From JADJQU01 sp035490315 (lineage in GTDB: Bacteria; Planctomycetota; UBA1135; GCA-002686595), in contig DATHET010000057.1 in assembly GCA_035490315.1 (NCBI GenBank), forward strand, positions 1 to 24,300: a stretch of 24,300 nt of DNA, in the 5' to 3' direction. The notes under the pieces were generated by a model. It was not told the origin of the DNA. It worked only from the letters and a program-made list of their open reading frames with translations, and did no database searches. Numbering within the stretch: the stretch's first letter is position 1; each line of letters opens with the position of its first letter. The position numbers were made by a program, and so were the translations under genes. Of this stretch, positions 7,202-14,397 are shown in pieces.

Positions 7202-7438
7202 TCACGCTGCACCGCTCTTGAATGGAATCACACGGCCCTTCGCGAGTCCCGCAGCGTAGTGCAGCGCGGCCAGCAAGTCGTCACGCGTCAGCGACGGATA
7301 GCTGCGAAGGATAGCGGCCTCGGTCTCACCCGCGGCGAGGTTGTCGAGGATGACCGACACCATGATCCGCGTCCCGGCAATGCATGGCCTGCCATGACAG
7401 ATGTTCGGATCCACCGTGATGCGAGAGCGCCAGTCCAT
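7202..7438 (-). CDS. DUF433 (VapB-like) antitoxin-type protein, apparently without its toxin
   Basis: 78 residues with the hallmark DUF433 text: RITVDPNICHGRPCIAGTRI, then VSVILDNLAAGETEAAILRSYP and DLLAALHYAAGLA. The family has a small helix-turn-helix-like fold and is usually the antitoxin partner of a downstream DUF5615 PIN-like toxin. Here only 57 nt separate the stop from hairpin 7056-7144, and no toxin frame follows, so the gene looks like an orphan. The start is the ATG at 7438. No good Shine-Dalgarno precedes it, and upstream text is 202 nt of rather ordinary sequence before the next reverse gene. Possible roles are a solitary antitoxin, a remnant of a lost pair, or a DNA-binding regulator. 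Confidence 0.85.
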   Translation of the reverse strand: MDWRSRITVDPNICHGRPCIAGTRIMVSVILDNLAAGETEAAILRSYPSLTRDDLLAALHYAAGLAKGRVIPFKSGAA

Positions 7439-7640
7439 CGAGGGCTTGCAAGGTTACAGCAACCCCCCGGTGGCGCCCAGTCCGATGGAAGCAACGGGCA
7501 GACAGATCTCATCGCCTTCGAGGGAGGACCCGTGGTCGGCGTTGGTAAAGATAACCATCAATGGATCCGGTAGGCGGCGTACGCGACCCGTTGGCTCTTG
7601 CGCGCTAAAGTCCTCACAAAAGAAGTAACTCGTTCCCAGC

Positions 7641-8066
7641 TCACTGTTCGCTGATGCGCCAATCAACCCGCGAGCGAGCCCAGATCATCGCCGCAATCCC
7701 TGCAACGAGGCCGAGAATCGGTCCCAGGGGCGCCCGCACGAAGGAGCCGGCACCGGCCGCGACTAGGGTGACGCAGGCCACCCAGGGGAACGCCTTGGAA
7801 AGCTGTACCGGCCAGAGCAAGGGCACTGCGAATCCGAATGCGATCACGCCCCCGGTCAGAACGAGCGCCAGCCACACCCTTACGACGAACGGGTCGGGGA
7901 AGACGGATCTAAGGTCCTGGCCGTAGGCCGTATCCGAAGGCGGCAGTCCGATCTGCAGCGCGGTCAAGGCGACGATGCCGGCTGCGAATGCCGTCGCCGC
8001 GCACGCAAATCCCAAAGCAAAGACGCGTTCCATGACGGTCGTTTCAGGCTCATTGCTCGCAGTCAT
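7641..8066 (-). CDS. Small four-helix membrane protein of unknown function
   Basis: 141 residues from the ATG at 8066; a GTG at 8087 and an ATG at 8033 (MERVFALG) are alternatives and none has a clear ribosome site. Four hydrophobic stretches are visible: VFALGFACAATAFAAGIVAL, VRVWLALVLTGGVIAFGFAV, FPWVACVTLVAAGAGSFV and LGPILGLVAGIAAMIWA. The first loop (LPPSDTAYGQDLRSVFPDP) would face the opposite side from the N-terminus. I do not recognise a family. It is followed on the same strand by the DUF433 gene after a ~200-nt gap and is flanked upstream by the family B hairpin 8107-8195. Confidence 0.65.
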   Translation of the reverse strand: MTASNEPETTVMERVFALGFACAATAFAAGIVALTALQIGLPPSDTAYGQDLRSVFPDPFVVRVWLALVLTGGVIAFGFAVPLLWPVQLSKAFPWVACVTLVAAGAGSFVRAPLGPILGLVAGIAAMIWARSRVDWRISEQ

Positions 8067-8106
8067 CGGAGTGTCGACGCCGCACACATTCGCCCGTTCG
8101 TGCCAC

Positions 8107-8195
8107 GATACCCGTTAGCCCACGATCCTGCTGAAAACGGCCCAAATCAGGCCGGTTTTGGGCATGTTCAGGATGGTGGTGCTTTACCGGGTACC
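8107..8195. repeat. Long hairpin repeat, family B copy 2 (inverted, one arm decayed)
   Basis: The reverse complement aligns without gaps to copy 1 (7056-7144) over all 89 positions. About 36 of 40 positions match in the arm at 8156-8195 (ending TTTACCGGGTACC), but only about 15 of 24 match at the opposite end (8107-8130). An inner hairpin survives: AAAACGGCC / GGCCGGTTTT around 8133-8160. The element lies between the divergent membrane-protein gene and the secreted-protein gene starting at 8225. Confidence 0.8.
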
Positions 8196-8224
8196 GAGTA
8201 GGATTGCTGCACGAGGAGGTCGCC

Positions 8225-9454
8225 ATGAAATACTGGTTCCTGTTCCTGATCCTTGCCGGAGCTGCACAGGCTCAGACGACTTGGTACGTGGACGTGAATG
8301 CCACGCCGCCGGGAAGCGGCACGCTGGCGAATCCGTACGCGAGCATTCAGTACGCTCACAATCAGCCCACGACCGTCGACTTCGACACGATTCTCGTCGC
8401 TCCTGGCGAGTACCACGAGAATCTGCTGCTGACCAAGCAACTGGTCGTGCGCGCATCGGGCGGGCCGGAAGTCACGAAGCTCATGCCCGCGGTCCCGGGA
8501 ACGATCCTGAGGATGAGCGCGCCGTTGAGCGTCCCCGATGTGCTTCAGGTCGTCGGCTTCACCATCACCGGCCTCATCGGTCCTGCGAATGCAGTCGCCG
8601 TGGAGAGCTCGGAAGGCACCTTGCAGCGCTGCATCATCCGCGGCAACCGCGGCGCGGGCTTCTACGGTGCTCGAGTCGGATGGGATCTCCAACTCATCGA
8701 TTGCACGGTGGTCGACAACGACTACGGAATCGAGTGCAGCTTTTTCATCGCCGCGCTCTGGCTCAAGAACTCCATCGTCTGGGGAAATGGAACCAACGTC
8801 CTCAGCCTGGGTCAGCCCGCCGTGATGGACGTGCGCTACAGCGCGGGCGGTCCCTTCCCTTATTCTTCGAGCACCACCAACCACGTCGGAGATCCCGGCA
8901 TGTGGGACGTCACCGGCGGCGATTACCACCTGCGCCCCGGGTCGGTCTGCATCGACTCGGGTGACCCGGCGCTTTTGGACCCGGACGGTTCGCGCAGCGA
9001 CATCGGGTACTTCGCCTACGATCCGCTGTACGCGCTCGTGTCCCGCTACTGCACCGGCAAGCTCAACTCGCACGGTTGCATGCCGAAGATCGCAGGCAGC
9101 GGTCTTCCGAGCATCACCAGCCCGAATCCTTTCATGGTCACGGCCACGCTGGTACTGCCGGGCCGGCCGTCACTGCTGCTCTACGGATTCAGCCCGAACG
9201 CGGCGCCGTTCCAGGGTGGATATCTGTGCGTTTCCACGTCGATCCACCGCGTCGGAGTCCAGATTTCGGCCGGCACTGGCGCGTGCGGAGGCACCTGCGC
9301 CTACGACTTCAACCAGCGCGTGCAGAGCGGAGCGGATCCAGCGCTCCAGCCCGGCGTGCTCGCCTACGCGCAATGGTGGCAGCGAGATCCCGCCGATCCA
9401 GCGGGATTCGGCAGCGGACTGACGAACGCATTGCGTTTCGGCATCGCGCCTTGA
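8225..9454 (+). CDS. Secreted DUF1565-like beta-helix protein with W-x-RDP C-terminal module
   Basis: 409 residues from the ATG at 8225, preceded by GAGGAGGT with 4-nt spacing; the in-frame extension to 8204 lacks such a site. The signal peptide is MKYWFLFLILAGAAQAQ. The mature protein begins TTWYVDVNATPPGSGT with ANPYASIQYA, the entry motif of DUF1565/pectin-lyase-like beta-helix proteins, and continues with DTILVAPGEYHENLLL and short helical-turn repeats to about residue 260, including RPGSVCIDSGDPA. From Tyr275 the C-terminal module follows: YCTGKLNSHGCMP, PFQGGYLCV and WWQRDPADPAG. The same module ends the proteins at 1928 and 18890. A surface or extracellular glycan-related role is likely, but no enzyme motif is seen. 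The promoter must lie in or right after the family B hairpin. Confidence 0.85.
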   Translation: MKYWFLFLILAGAAQAQTTWYVDVNATPPGSGTLANPYASIQYAHNQPTTVDFDTILVAPGEYHENLLLTKQLVVRASGGPEVTKLMPAVPGTILRMSAPLSVPDVLQVVGFTITGLIGPANAVAVESSEGTLQRCIIRGNRGAGFYGARVGWDLQLIDCTVVDNDYGIECSFFIAALWLKNSIVWGNGTNVLSLGQPAVMDVRYSAGGPFPYSSSTTNHVGDPGMWDVTGGDYHLRPGSVCIDSGDPALLDPDGSRSDIGYFAYDPLYALVSRYCTGKLNSHGCMPKIAGSGLPSITSPNPFMVTATLVLPGRPSLLLYGFSPNAAPFQGGYLCVSTSIHRVGVQISAGTGACGGTCAYDFNQRVQSGADPALQPGVLAYAQWWQRDPADPAGFGSGLTNALRFGIAP

Positions 9455-9468
9455 CTTGGAGTGCTCGC

Positions 9469-9574
9469 AGTACCAGACCGGTGGCACGTTTGTAGTCATG
9501 TGATGGGGACCCTGAGGAGGGAGCGAAGGATGCGGATCGGCACCACTCCGACCGAAGTCACCTGACTCGGTACC
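9469..9574. repeat. Hairpin repeat, family A copy 3 (right arm intact, left arm degenerate)
   Basis: The right arm 9541-9574 (CACCACTCCGACCGAAGTCA then CCTGACTCGGTACC) matches the right arms of the copies at 1698 and 3751 with few changes. The left end starts AGTACC at 9469, but the following bases pair only patchily with the right arm, so this copy looks decayed or recombined. It lies between the secreted beta-helix gene and the furanose-transport operon and is the last copy seen in the window. Confidence 0.7.
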
Positions 9575-9609
9575 GCCCCAGGCGCCCAGCCGCTAGGCTC
9601 GCTTCCACG

Positions 9610-10560
9610 ATGCGCGCGCTCAGAGCCCTTTCACTTTTGATTCCAGCTCTGTTCCTTGCCGCTTGCGGCGACAAGCTGCCCGCGGCTGGCTCTCGCCCGA
9701 CGGTCGGCTTCTCCCAGATCGGCGCCGAGAGCGCTTGGCGCGTTGCGGAGACCGAGTCGATCCGCGCCGAAGCGGAGAAGCGCGGCATTCCGCTCAAGCT
9801 CGCCGACGCGCAGGGCAAGCAGGAGAGCCAGATCCAGGCGCTGCATTCCTTCATCGCGCAGAAAGTCGGCGCGGTGATCCTCGCTCCGCAGAAGAAGAGT
9901 GGCTTCGAGCCCGCCTTGCGCGAGCTGAAAGCCGCAGGGATCCCCGTGGTGCTCGTCGATCGCGGGCTCGACTGCGATCCGACCCTCTACGCCACGTTGA
10001 TCGCCAGCGATTTCGTCGCCGAAGGCCGGATGGCCGCCGAGTGGCTGATCTCGCACACGGAAGGCGAAGTGCGCGTCGCCGAGATCGAAGGCACTGCCGG
10101 ATCCGATCCGGCGATCGACCGCAAGAAGGGCTTCGACGAGCGCATCGCCGCGGAGTCGCGCATCCACATCGTCAAGAGCCTCAACGGTCAGTTCGAATTG
10201 CCCAAGGGCAAGGAGGTCATGGAGGCGATCCTCAAGGCCGAGCAGAACAAGATCGACGCGGTCTACGCTCACAACGACGACATGGCGCTCGGCGCGATCC
10301 AGGCGCTCGAAGCGGCGGGGCTGCAGCCGGGCAAGAACGTGCTGGTGATCTCGGTCGACGCCACGCGTGCCGCGTTCGACGCGATCGTCGAGGGCAAGCT
10401 TTCCTGCGCGGTCGAGTGCAGTCCGCTGCTCGGGCCGCTCGCTTTCGACGCGCTCGAGCGCATCGCGAAGGGCGAGACCGTCGAGAAGCGCATCGTCGTC
10501 GCGGACCGCATTTTCGATGCGGGCAATGCCGCCGCGGAACGGCCGAATCGGAAGTACTGA
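9610..10560 (+). CDS. ytfQ: Furanose-type sugar ABC transporter, substrate-binding lipoprotein (YtfQ-like)
   Basis: 316 residues. The N-terminus MRALRALSLLIPALFLAACG is a lipoprotein signal with lipobox LAAC (Cys19). The mature protein follows the galactofuranose-binding YtfQ pattern: VGFSQIGAESAWRVAETESI, LKLADAQGKQESQIQALHSF, IAQKVGAVILAP, GIPVVLVDRGLD, LIASDFVAEGRMAAEWL, and later AHNDDMALGAIQALEAAG. These are Peripla_BP_4 landmarks. In E. coli, YtfQ delivers galactofuranose to YtfRT-YjfF and binds some other sugars more weakly. Here the adjacent arabinofuranosidase suggests an arabinofuranose-type ligand, which is inference. It is the first gene of a five-gene operon; the next start is 1 nt after its stop. 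The ribosome site is weak, and TAGGCT at 9594-9599 could be a -10 box giving a very short leader. Confidence 0.9.
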   Translation: MRALRALSLLIPALFLAACGDKLPAAGSRPTVGFSQIGAESAWRVAETESIRAEAEKRGIPLKLADAQGKQESQIQALHSFIAQKVGAVILAPQKKSGFEPALRELKAAGIPVVLVDRGLDCDPTLYATLIASDFVAEGRMAAEWLISHTEGEVRVAEIEGTAGSDPAIDRKKGFDERIAAESRIHIVKSLNGQFELPKGKEVMEAILKAEQNKIDAVYAHNDDMALGAIQALEAAGLQPGKNVLVISVDATRAAFDAIVEGKLSCAVECSPLLGPLAFDALERIAKGETVEKRIVVADRIFDAGNAAAERPNRKY

Positions 10561-10561
10561 G

Positions 10562-12892
10562 ATGCTTTTGGCTCTGCTGCTCTCGCTCGCCGTCCAGGAC
10601 CCGCCGAGGGCCCTCGCGCCGGTGCCTTTCGAAAAGGTTCATTTGCGCGACTCATTCTTCGCGCCGCGCATCGAGACCAATCGCAAGGTCACCATCGAAG
10701 CCTGCTTGAAGAAATGCGAGGAAACCGGCCGCATCCGGAACTTCGCGGTCGCGGCCGGGATCGTGAAGGGTGAGCACGAGGGGCTGCTCTACAACGATTC
10801 CGATCTCTACAAGGTGATCGAGGGAATCGCCTATTCGCTGCAGGCTTCGCCGGATCCCCAGCTCGAGGCGCGCACGGACGCGATCATCGATTGGATTGCC
10901 GCGGCGCAGCGCGAGGACGGCTATCTCGATACGTACTGGCAGCTCGTCCAGCCCGACAAGAAGTGGACGAACATCCGCCACGGGCACGAGCTGTATTGCG
11001 CCGGCCACTTGATCGAGGCCGCGGTGGCCTACGAAGCGGCGACGGGCAAGAAGAAGCTGCTCGAGACGGCCTTGAAACTTGCCGCGCACATCGAGCGCGA
11101 ATTCGGCTGGGGCCGACATCAGGAGCCGACGGGGCATCCGGAGCTCGAGCTCGCCTTGATGAAGCTCTGGCGGCGCACCGGCGAGGAGCGCTGGCTGAAG
11201 CTCGCGAGCTTTTTCGTCGACGTGCGCGGCAAGAAAGATCGCGGCACGGCGCTTTTCGGCGAGTACGCCCAGGACCACGCGCCGGTGCGCGAGCAACGCG
11301 AGGTCGTCGGCCACGCGGTGCGCGCGATGTACCTCTACAGCGGCATGGCCGACGTCGCGGCGGCGAGCGGAGACCGCACGCTGCTCGCGCCGCTCGAAGG
11401 CATCTGGAACGAGCTCGTGCAGCGCAAGCTGTACGTCACCGGCGGGATCGGCAGCTCGGGCTCGAACGAAGGCTTCAGCGTGCCGTACGACCTGCCCAAC
11501 GACAGCGCTTATTGCGAGACCTGCGCCGCGATCGGGATGGGGATGTGGAACCATCGCATGTTCCTTCTGACGCGACAGACGAAGTACGCGGACATGCTCG
11601 AGCGCGAGGTCTACAACAATGTTCCCGCGGGGGTCTCGCTCGGCGGCGATCGTTTCTTCTACGACAATCCCCTGGCGAGCCGTGGCGACAAGCAGCGCGT
11701 GCCGTGGTTCGATTGCTCGTGCTGTCCAAGCAACATCGTTCGGTATCTGCCCGCGATGGGCGAGCGGATCTACGCCGTGTCAGGTGCCGATCTGTTCGTG
11801 GTTTTATATGCCGAGAGCAGCGCGGAGGTCGAGGTTGCGGGAGCGAAGGTCAAACTCACGCAGGTCACGGACTACCCGAACTCGGGCACGGTCAAGATCT
11901 CCGTCGAGCCTGCGAACCCGGCGCGTTTCGCGTTGCATCTGCGCATTCCGGACTGGTGCAAGCAGCCGCACCTCTCGACGCCTTCGGACTCGGGCGCGCG
12001 CAAGCAAACGCCGGGCTCGGACGAATACGTGATCGAACGCGAATGGCAGGCGGGCGACGTGGTGACGCTCGAGCTTCCCATGCCGCCGCGTCGCATCCAC
12101 GCCGATCCCAAGGTCGAGGCCGATGTCGGGCGGGGCGCCATCGCGCGCGGGCCGATCGTCTATTGCTTCGAAGCGACCGACAACGGTGGGAGCGCGCGCA
12201 ATCTTGCGTTGCCCGAAGCTTCGGAATTGAGCTCCGCCTGGGAACCCGCCCTGCTCGGCGGCACGACAGTATTGCGGGCGAGCGGTGAGGCCGTCTTGCT
12301 CGACGATCGAGGCAAACGCATCGCGAAACCGGCCAAGCTCGTCGCGATTCCGTATTGCCTGTGGAACAACCGCGGCGGTGAAGGGCCGGCCGGCGAGATG
12401 GTGGTGTGGATCCCCGAGACTGCAAGCATTGTCGAGCTTCCTGGTCAGGGATATCGCGTCGAGAACAAAGGCGTGGTGCTCACGGCCTCGCACTGCTGGA
12501 GCGGCGACACATTGCTCGCGTTGACCGACGGGAAGCTGCCCGCGTCGTCGAGTGACGACTCCATTCCGCGGATGACTTTCTGGGATCACCGCGGCAGCGC
12601 CGAGTGGCTCGAGATGGACTTCGACAAGCCGCGCAAGCTCGCGAAGACCAGCGTCTACTGGTTCGACGACACCGGCCGCGGGAATTGCCGCATTCCAGAG
12701 TCCTGGCGGCTGGCGTGGAAGGACGGCGGGACGTGGAAGCCCGTCGTGCTCGCCGCGGGCTCGAGCTACGGCGTCGCGAAAGACTCGTTCGCCGCGGTTT
12801 CCTTCGAGCCCGTCGAAACGAGCGCGTTGCGCGTCGAGATCCAGCTGCGGAAAGAGTTTTCGGCCGGCGTCCTGGAGTGGAAAGTGGAGTGA
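10562..12892 (+). CDS. Glycoside hydrolase family 127 beta-L-arabinofuranosidase with C-terminal F5/8-type domain
   Basis: 776 residues from the ATG at 10562, 1 nt after the ytfQ-like stop. The leader MLLALLLSLAVQ suggests export. The family's catalytic set is intact. In the well-studied HypBA1 enzyme, Glu322 (acid/base), Glu338, Cys340, Cys417 (nucleophile) and Cys418 build a Zn-thiolate site. Here the matching residues are Glu303 (NEGF), Glu319 and Cys321 (YCETCA), and Cys387-Cys388 (CSCCPSN); the 16- and 2-residue spacings among the first three are identical. The (alpha/alpha)6 barrel spans roughly residues 25-430, followed by beta-sandwiches. The last ~140 residues (DNGKLPASS-like segment, FDKPRKLAKTSVYWF, LRVEIQL) resemble an F5/8 type C carbohydrate-binding domain. 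It probably releases L-arabinofuranose in the periplasm for the importer encoded around it. Confidence 0.9.
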   Translation: MLLALLLSLAVQDPPRALAPVPFEKVHLRDSFFAPRIETNRKVTIEACLKKCEETGRIRNFAVAAGIVKGEHEGLLYNDSDLYKVIEGIAYSLQASPDPQLEARTDAIIDWIAAAQREDGYLDTYWQLVQPDKKWTNIRHGHELYCAGHLIEAAVAYEAATGKKKLLETALKLAAHIEREFGWGRHQEPTGHPELELALMKLWRRTGEERWLKLASFFVDVRGKKDRGTALFGEYAQDHAPVREQREVVGHAVRAMYLYSGMADVAAASGDRTLLAPLEGIWNELVQRKLYVTGGIGSSGSNEGFSVPYDLPNDSAYCETCAAIGMGMWNHRMFLLTRQTKYADMLEREVYNNVPAGVSLGGDRFFYDNPLASRGDKQRVPWFDCSCCPSNIVRYLPAMGERIYAVSGADLFVVLYAESSAEVEVAGAKVKLTQVTDYPNSGTVKISVEPANPARFALHLRIPDWCKQPHLSTPSDSGARKQTPGSDEYVIEREWQAGDVVTLELPMPPRRIHADPKVEADVGRGAIARGPIVYCFEATDNGGSARNLALPEASELSSAWEPALLGGTTVLRASGEAVLLDDRGKRIAKPAKLVAIPYCLWNNRGGEGPAGEMVVWIPETASIVELPGQGYRVENKGVVLTASHCWSGDTLLALTDGKLPASSSDDSIPRMTFWDHRGSAEWLEMDFDKPRKLAKTSVYWFDDTGRGNCRIPESWRLAWKDGGTWKPVVLAAGSSYGVAKDSFAAVSFEPVETSALRVEIQLRKEFSAGVLEWKVE

Positions 12893-14397
12893 GCGACGCG
12901 CCGATGCTGCTCGAGATGCGCGGCATCGGGAAGCGCTTCCCCGGCGTGGTCGCGCTCGAAGGCGTCGATCTCGAGTTGCGCGCGGGCGAGGTCCATGCCC
13001 TCGTCGGCGAGAACGGGGCGGGGAAGACCACGCTGATCAGAATCCTCTCCGGCGCGCTCGCACAGGATCGCGGAACGATCCTGCTCGAGGGCCGCGAGCT
13101 GCGCTCCGCCGACCCGCGCGCGACGCAGAAGTCCGGGATCGCCGCGATCCACCAGGAGCTGACGCGTATTCCGGGACTTTCGGTGGCGGAAAATCTGCTG
13201 CTCGGCCGCGAGCCGCGCCGCGCGTGGGGGATCGATCGGCGAGCGATGCGCGAAAGGGCGCGTGCCGCCCTCGCGCGGCTGTCGCTCGATCTCGACGTCG
13301 GCCTGCCGCTCGGATCTTTTTCCTATGCGACGCAGCAGCGGGTCGCGATCGCGCGCGCTCTCGATCTCGACGCGCGTGTGCTGGTCCTCGACGAGCCGAC
13401 GGCAAGTCTCGATCGCGAGCAGGCTCTCGCCCTGCTTTCCCTGCTCGAGAGCTTGAAGAGCGACGGTCTCGCCGTTGTTTTCATCGGCCATCGGCTGGAC
13501 GAGATCCTCTCGGTCGCGGACCGGATCAGCGTCCTGCGCAACGGCAAGAAAGTCGGGACTTTCGCGCGCGCGGTCACGAAGCTCGAGCTGGTGACCCACA
13601 TGCTCGGCCGCGAGCCATCGGCGACACGCCGTGCCGCGCGCGTCGCCAGCGATTCGCTGCAGCGGCCGCTGCTGCTCGAAGCGCGTGGATTGACCGGGCC
13701 AGGACTCGCCGCGCCCTGCGATCTCGCTCTGCGCGAGGGTGAAGTGCTCGGAGTCGCAGGCCTCCTGGGCTCGGGCCGCAGCGATCTCGTGCAGCTGCTC
13801 TTCGGCGCGCGACGGCGCACGGGCGGCGAAGTGACGCTTGAGGGCAAGAGACTTCCCGCAGGCGACGTGCGCGCGGCCGTCGACGCAGGCCTGGGCTGCT
13901 CGCCCGAGGAACGACAGAGCGATGCGCTCCTGCCCGATCTGTCCGTGCGAGAGAACCTTCTGCTCGTCGTCTCACGAAGCTTCGCTCGGCGGCGGCCAGC
14001 AGTCGAGCGCGCGCTCGCGCAAGACCTTGCGGAACGTCTGCACATCGTCTGCGCCGACCTCGATCAGCCCGTGCGCCTGCTCTCGGGCGGCAACCAGCAG
14101 AAAGTGATCCTCGCGCGCTGGCTCGCGGCGCACCCGAGGGCCCTGTTGCTCGACGAGCCCACGCGCGGAGTCGACGTCGGAGCGCGCGAGGAGATCGAGG
14201 CTTTCGTCGCGAGACTCGCGGAAGAGGGGATGGCCGTTCTGCTCGTGTCCTCGGATCTCGACGAGGTGCTGTCGGGGGCCGATCGCGTCCTGGTCCTGCA
14301 CGCGCGCCGCGCTGTCGCCCTGCTGCGCGGCGCGGAGCTGACCGAGGACGCCGTGCTCGAAGCGATGGCCGGCCCGCTCGAGGCTCGCAAGCCGTGA
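12889..14397 (+). CDS. ytfR: Furanose ABC transporter, duplicated ATPase (YtfR-like)
   Basis: 502 residues from the GTG at 12889, whose GTGA overlaps the GH127 stop; the ATG at 12904 is an alternative. This is the two-domain ATPase of carbohydrate-uptake transporter class 2. Domain 1 has Walker A GENGAGKTT (Lys46), the Q-loop text IHQELTRIPGLSVAENLLLG and Walker B VLVLDEPTASLD (Asp168-Glu169). Domain 2 has the usual degenerate P-loop GLLGSGRSDLVQLLFG, signature LSGGNQQKV (from residue 398) and Walker B ALLLDEPTRGVDVG. The domain 1 signature is non-canonical (SYATQQRVAIARAL), as in other RbsA/YtfR relatives. It powers import through the two permeases that follow, and acts on the cytosolic face. 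Confidence 0.92.
   Translation: MSDAPMLLEMRGIGKRFPGVVALEGVDLELRAGEVHALVGENGAGKTTLIRILSGALAQDRGTILLEGRELRSADPRATQKSGIAAIHQELTRIPGLSVAENLLLGREPRRAWGIDRRAMRERARAALARLSLDLDVGLPLGSFSYATQQRVAIARALDLDARVLVLDEPTASLDREQALALLSLLESLKSDGLAVVFIGHRLDEILSVADRISVLRNGKKVGTFARAVTKLELVTHMLGREPSATRRAARVASDSLQRPLLLEARGLTGPGLAAPCDLALREGEVLGVAGLLGSGRSDLVQLLFGARRRTGGEVTLEGKRLPAGDVRAAVDAGLGCSPEERQSDALLPDLSVRENLLLVVSRSFARRRPAVERALAQDLAERLHIVCADLDQPVRLLSGGNQQKVILARWLAAHPRALLLDEPTRGVDVGAREEIEAFVARLAEEGMAVLLVSSDLDEVLSGADRVLVLHARRAVALLRGAELTEDAVLEAMAGPLEARKP

Noticed and set aside
7454..7666. Reverse-strand 70-codon frame between the DUF433 and membrane-protein genes
   Set aside because: It has mixed codon third positions, no ribosome site, overlaps the membrane-protein 3' end and shows no family resemblance; most likely non-coding or a relic.
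1698..9574. Hairpins as integron attC sites
   Set aside because: They are long and partition genes, but none has the terminal RYYYAAC/GTTRRRY core pair, and no integron integrase is in the window.
1698..9574. Hairpins as a CRISPR array
   Set aside because: The copies are kilobases apart with genes between them and there are no regular spacers or cas genes.
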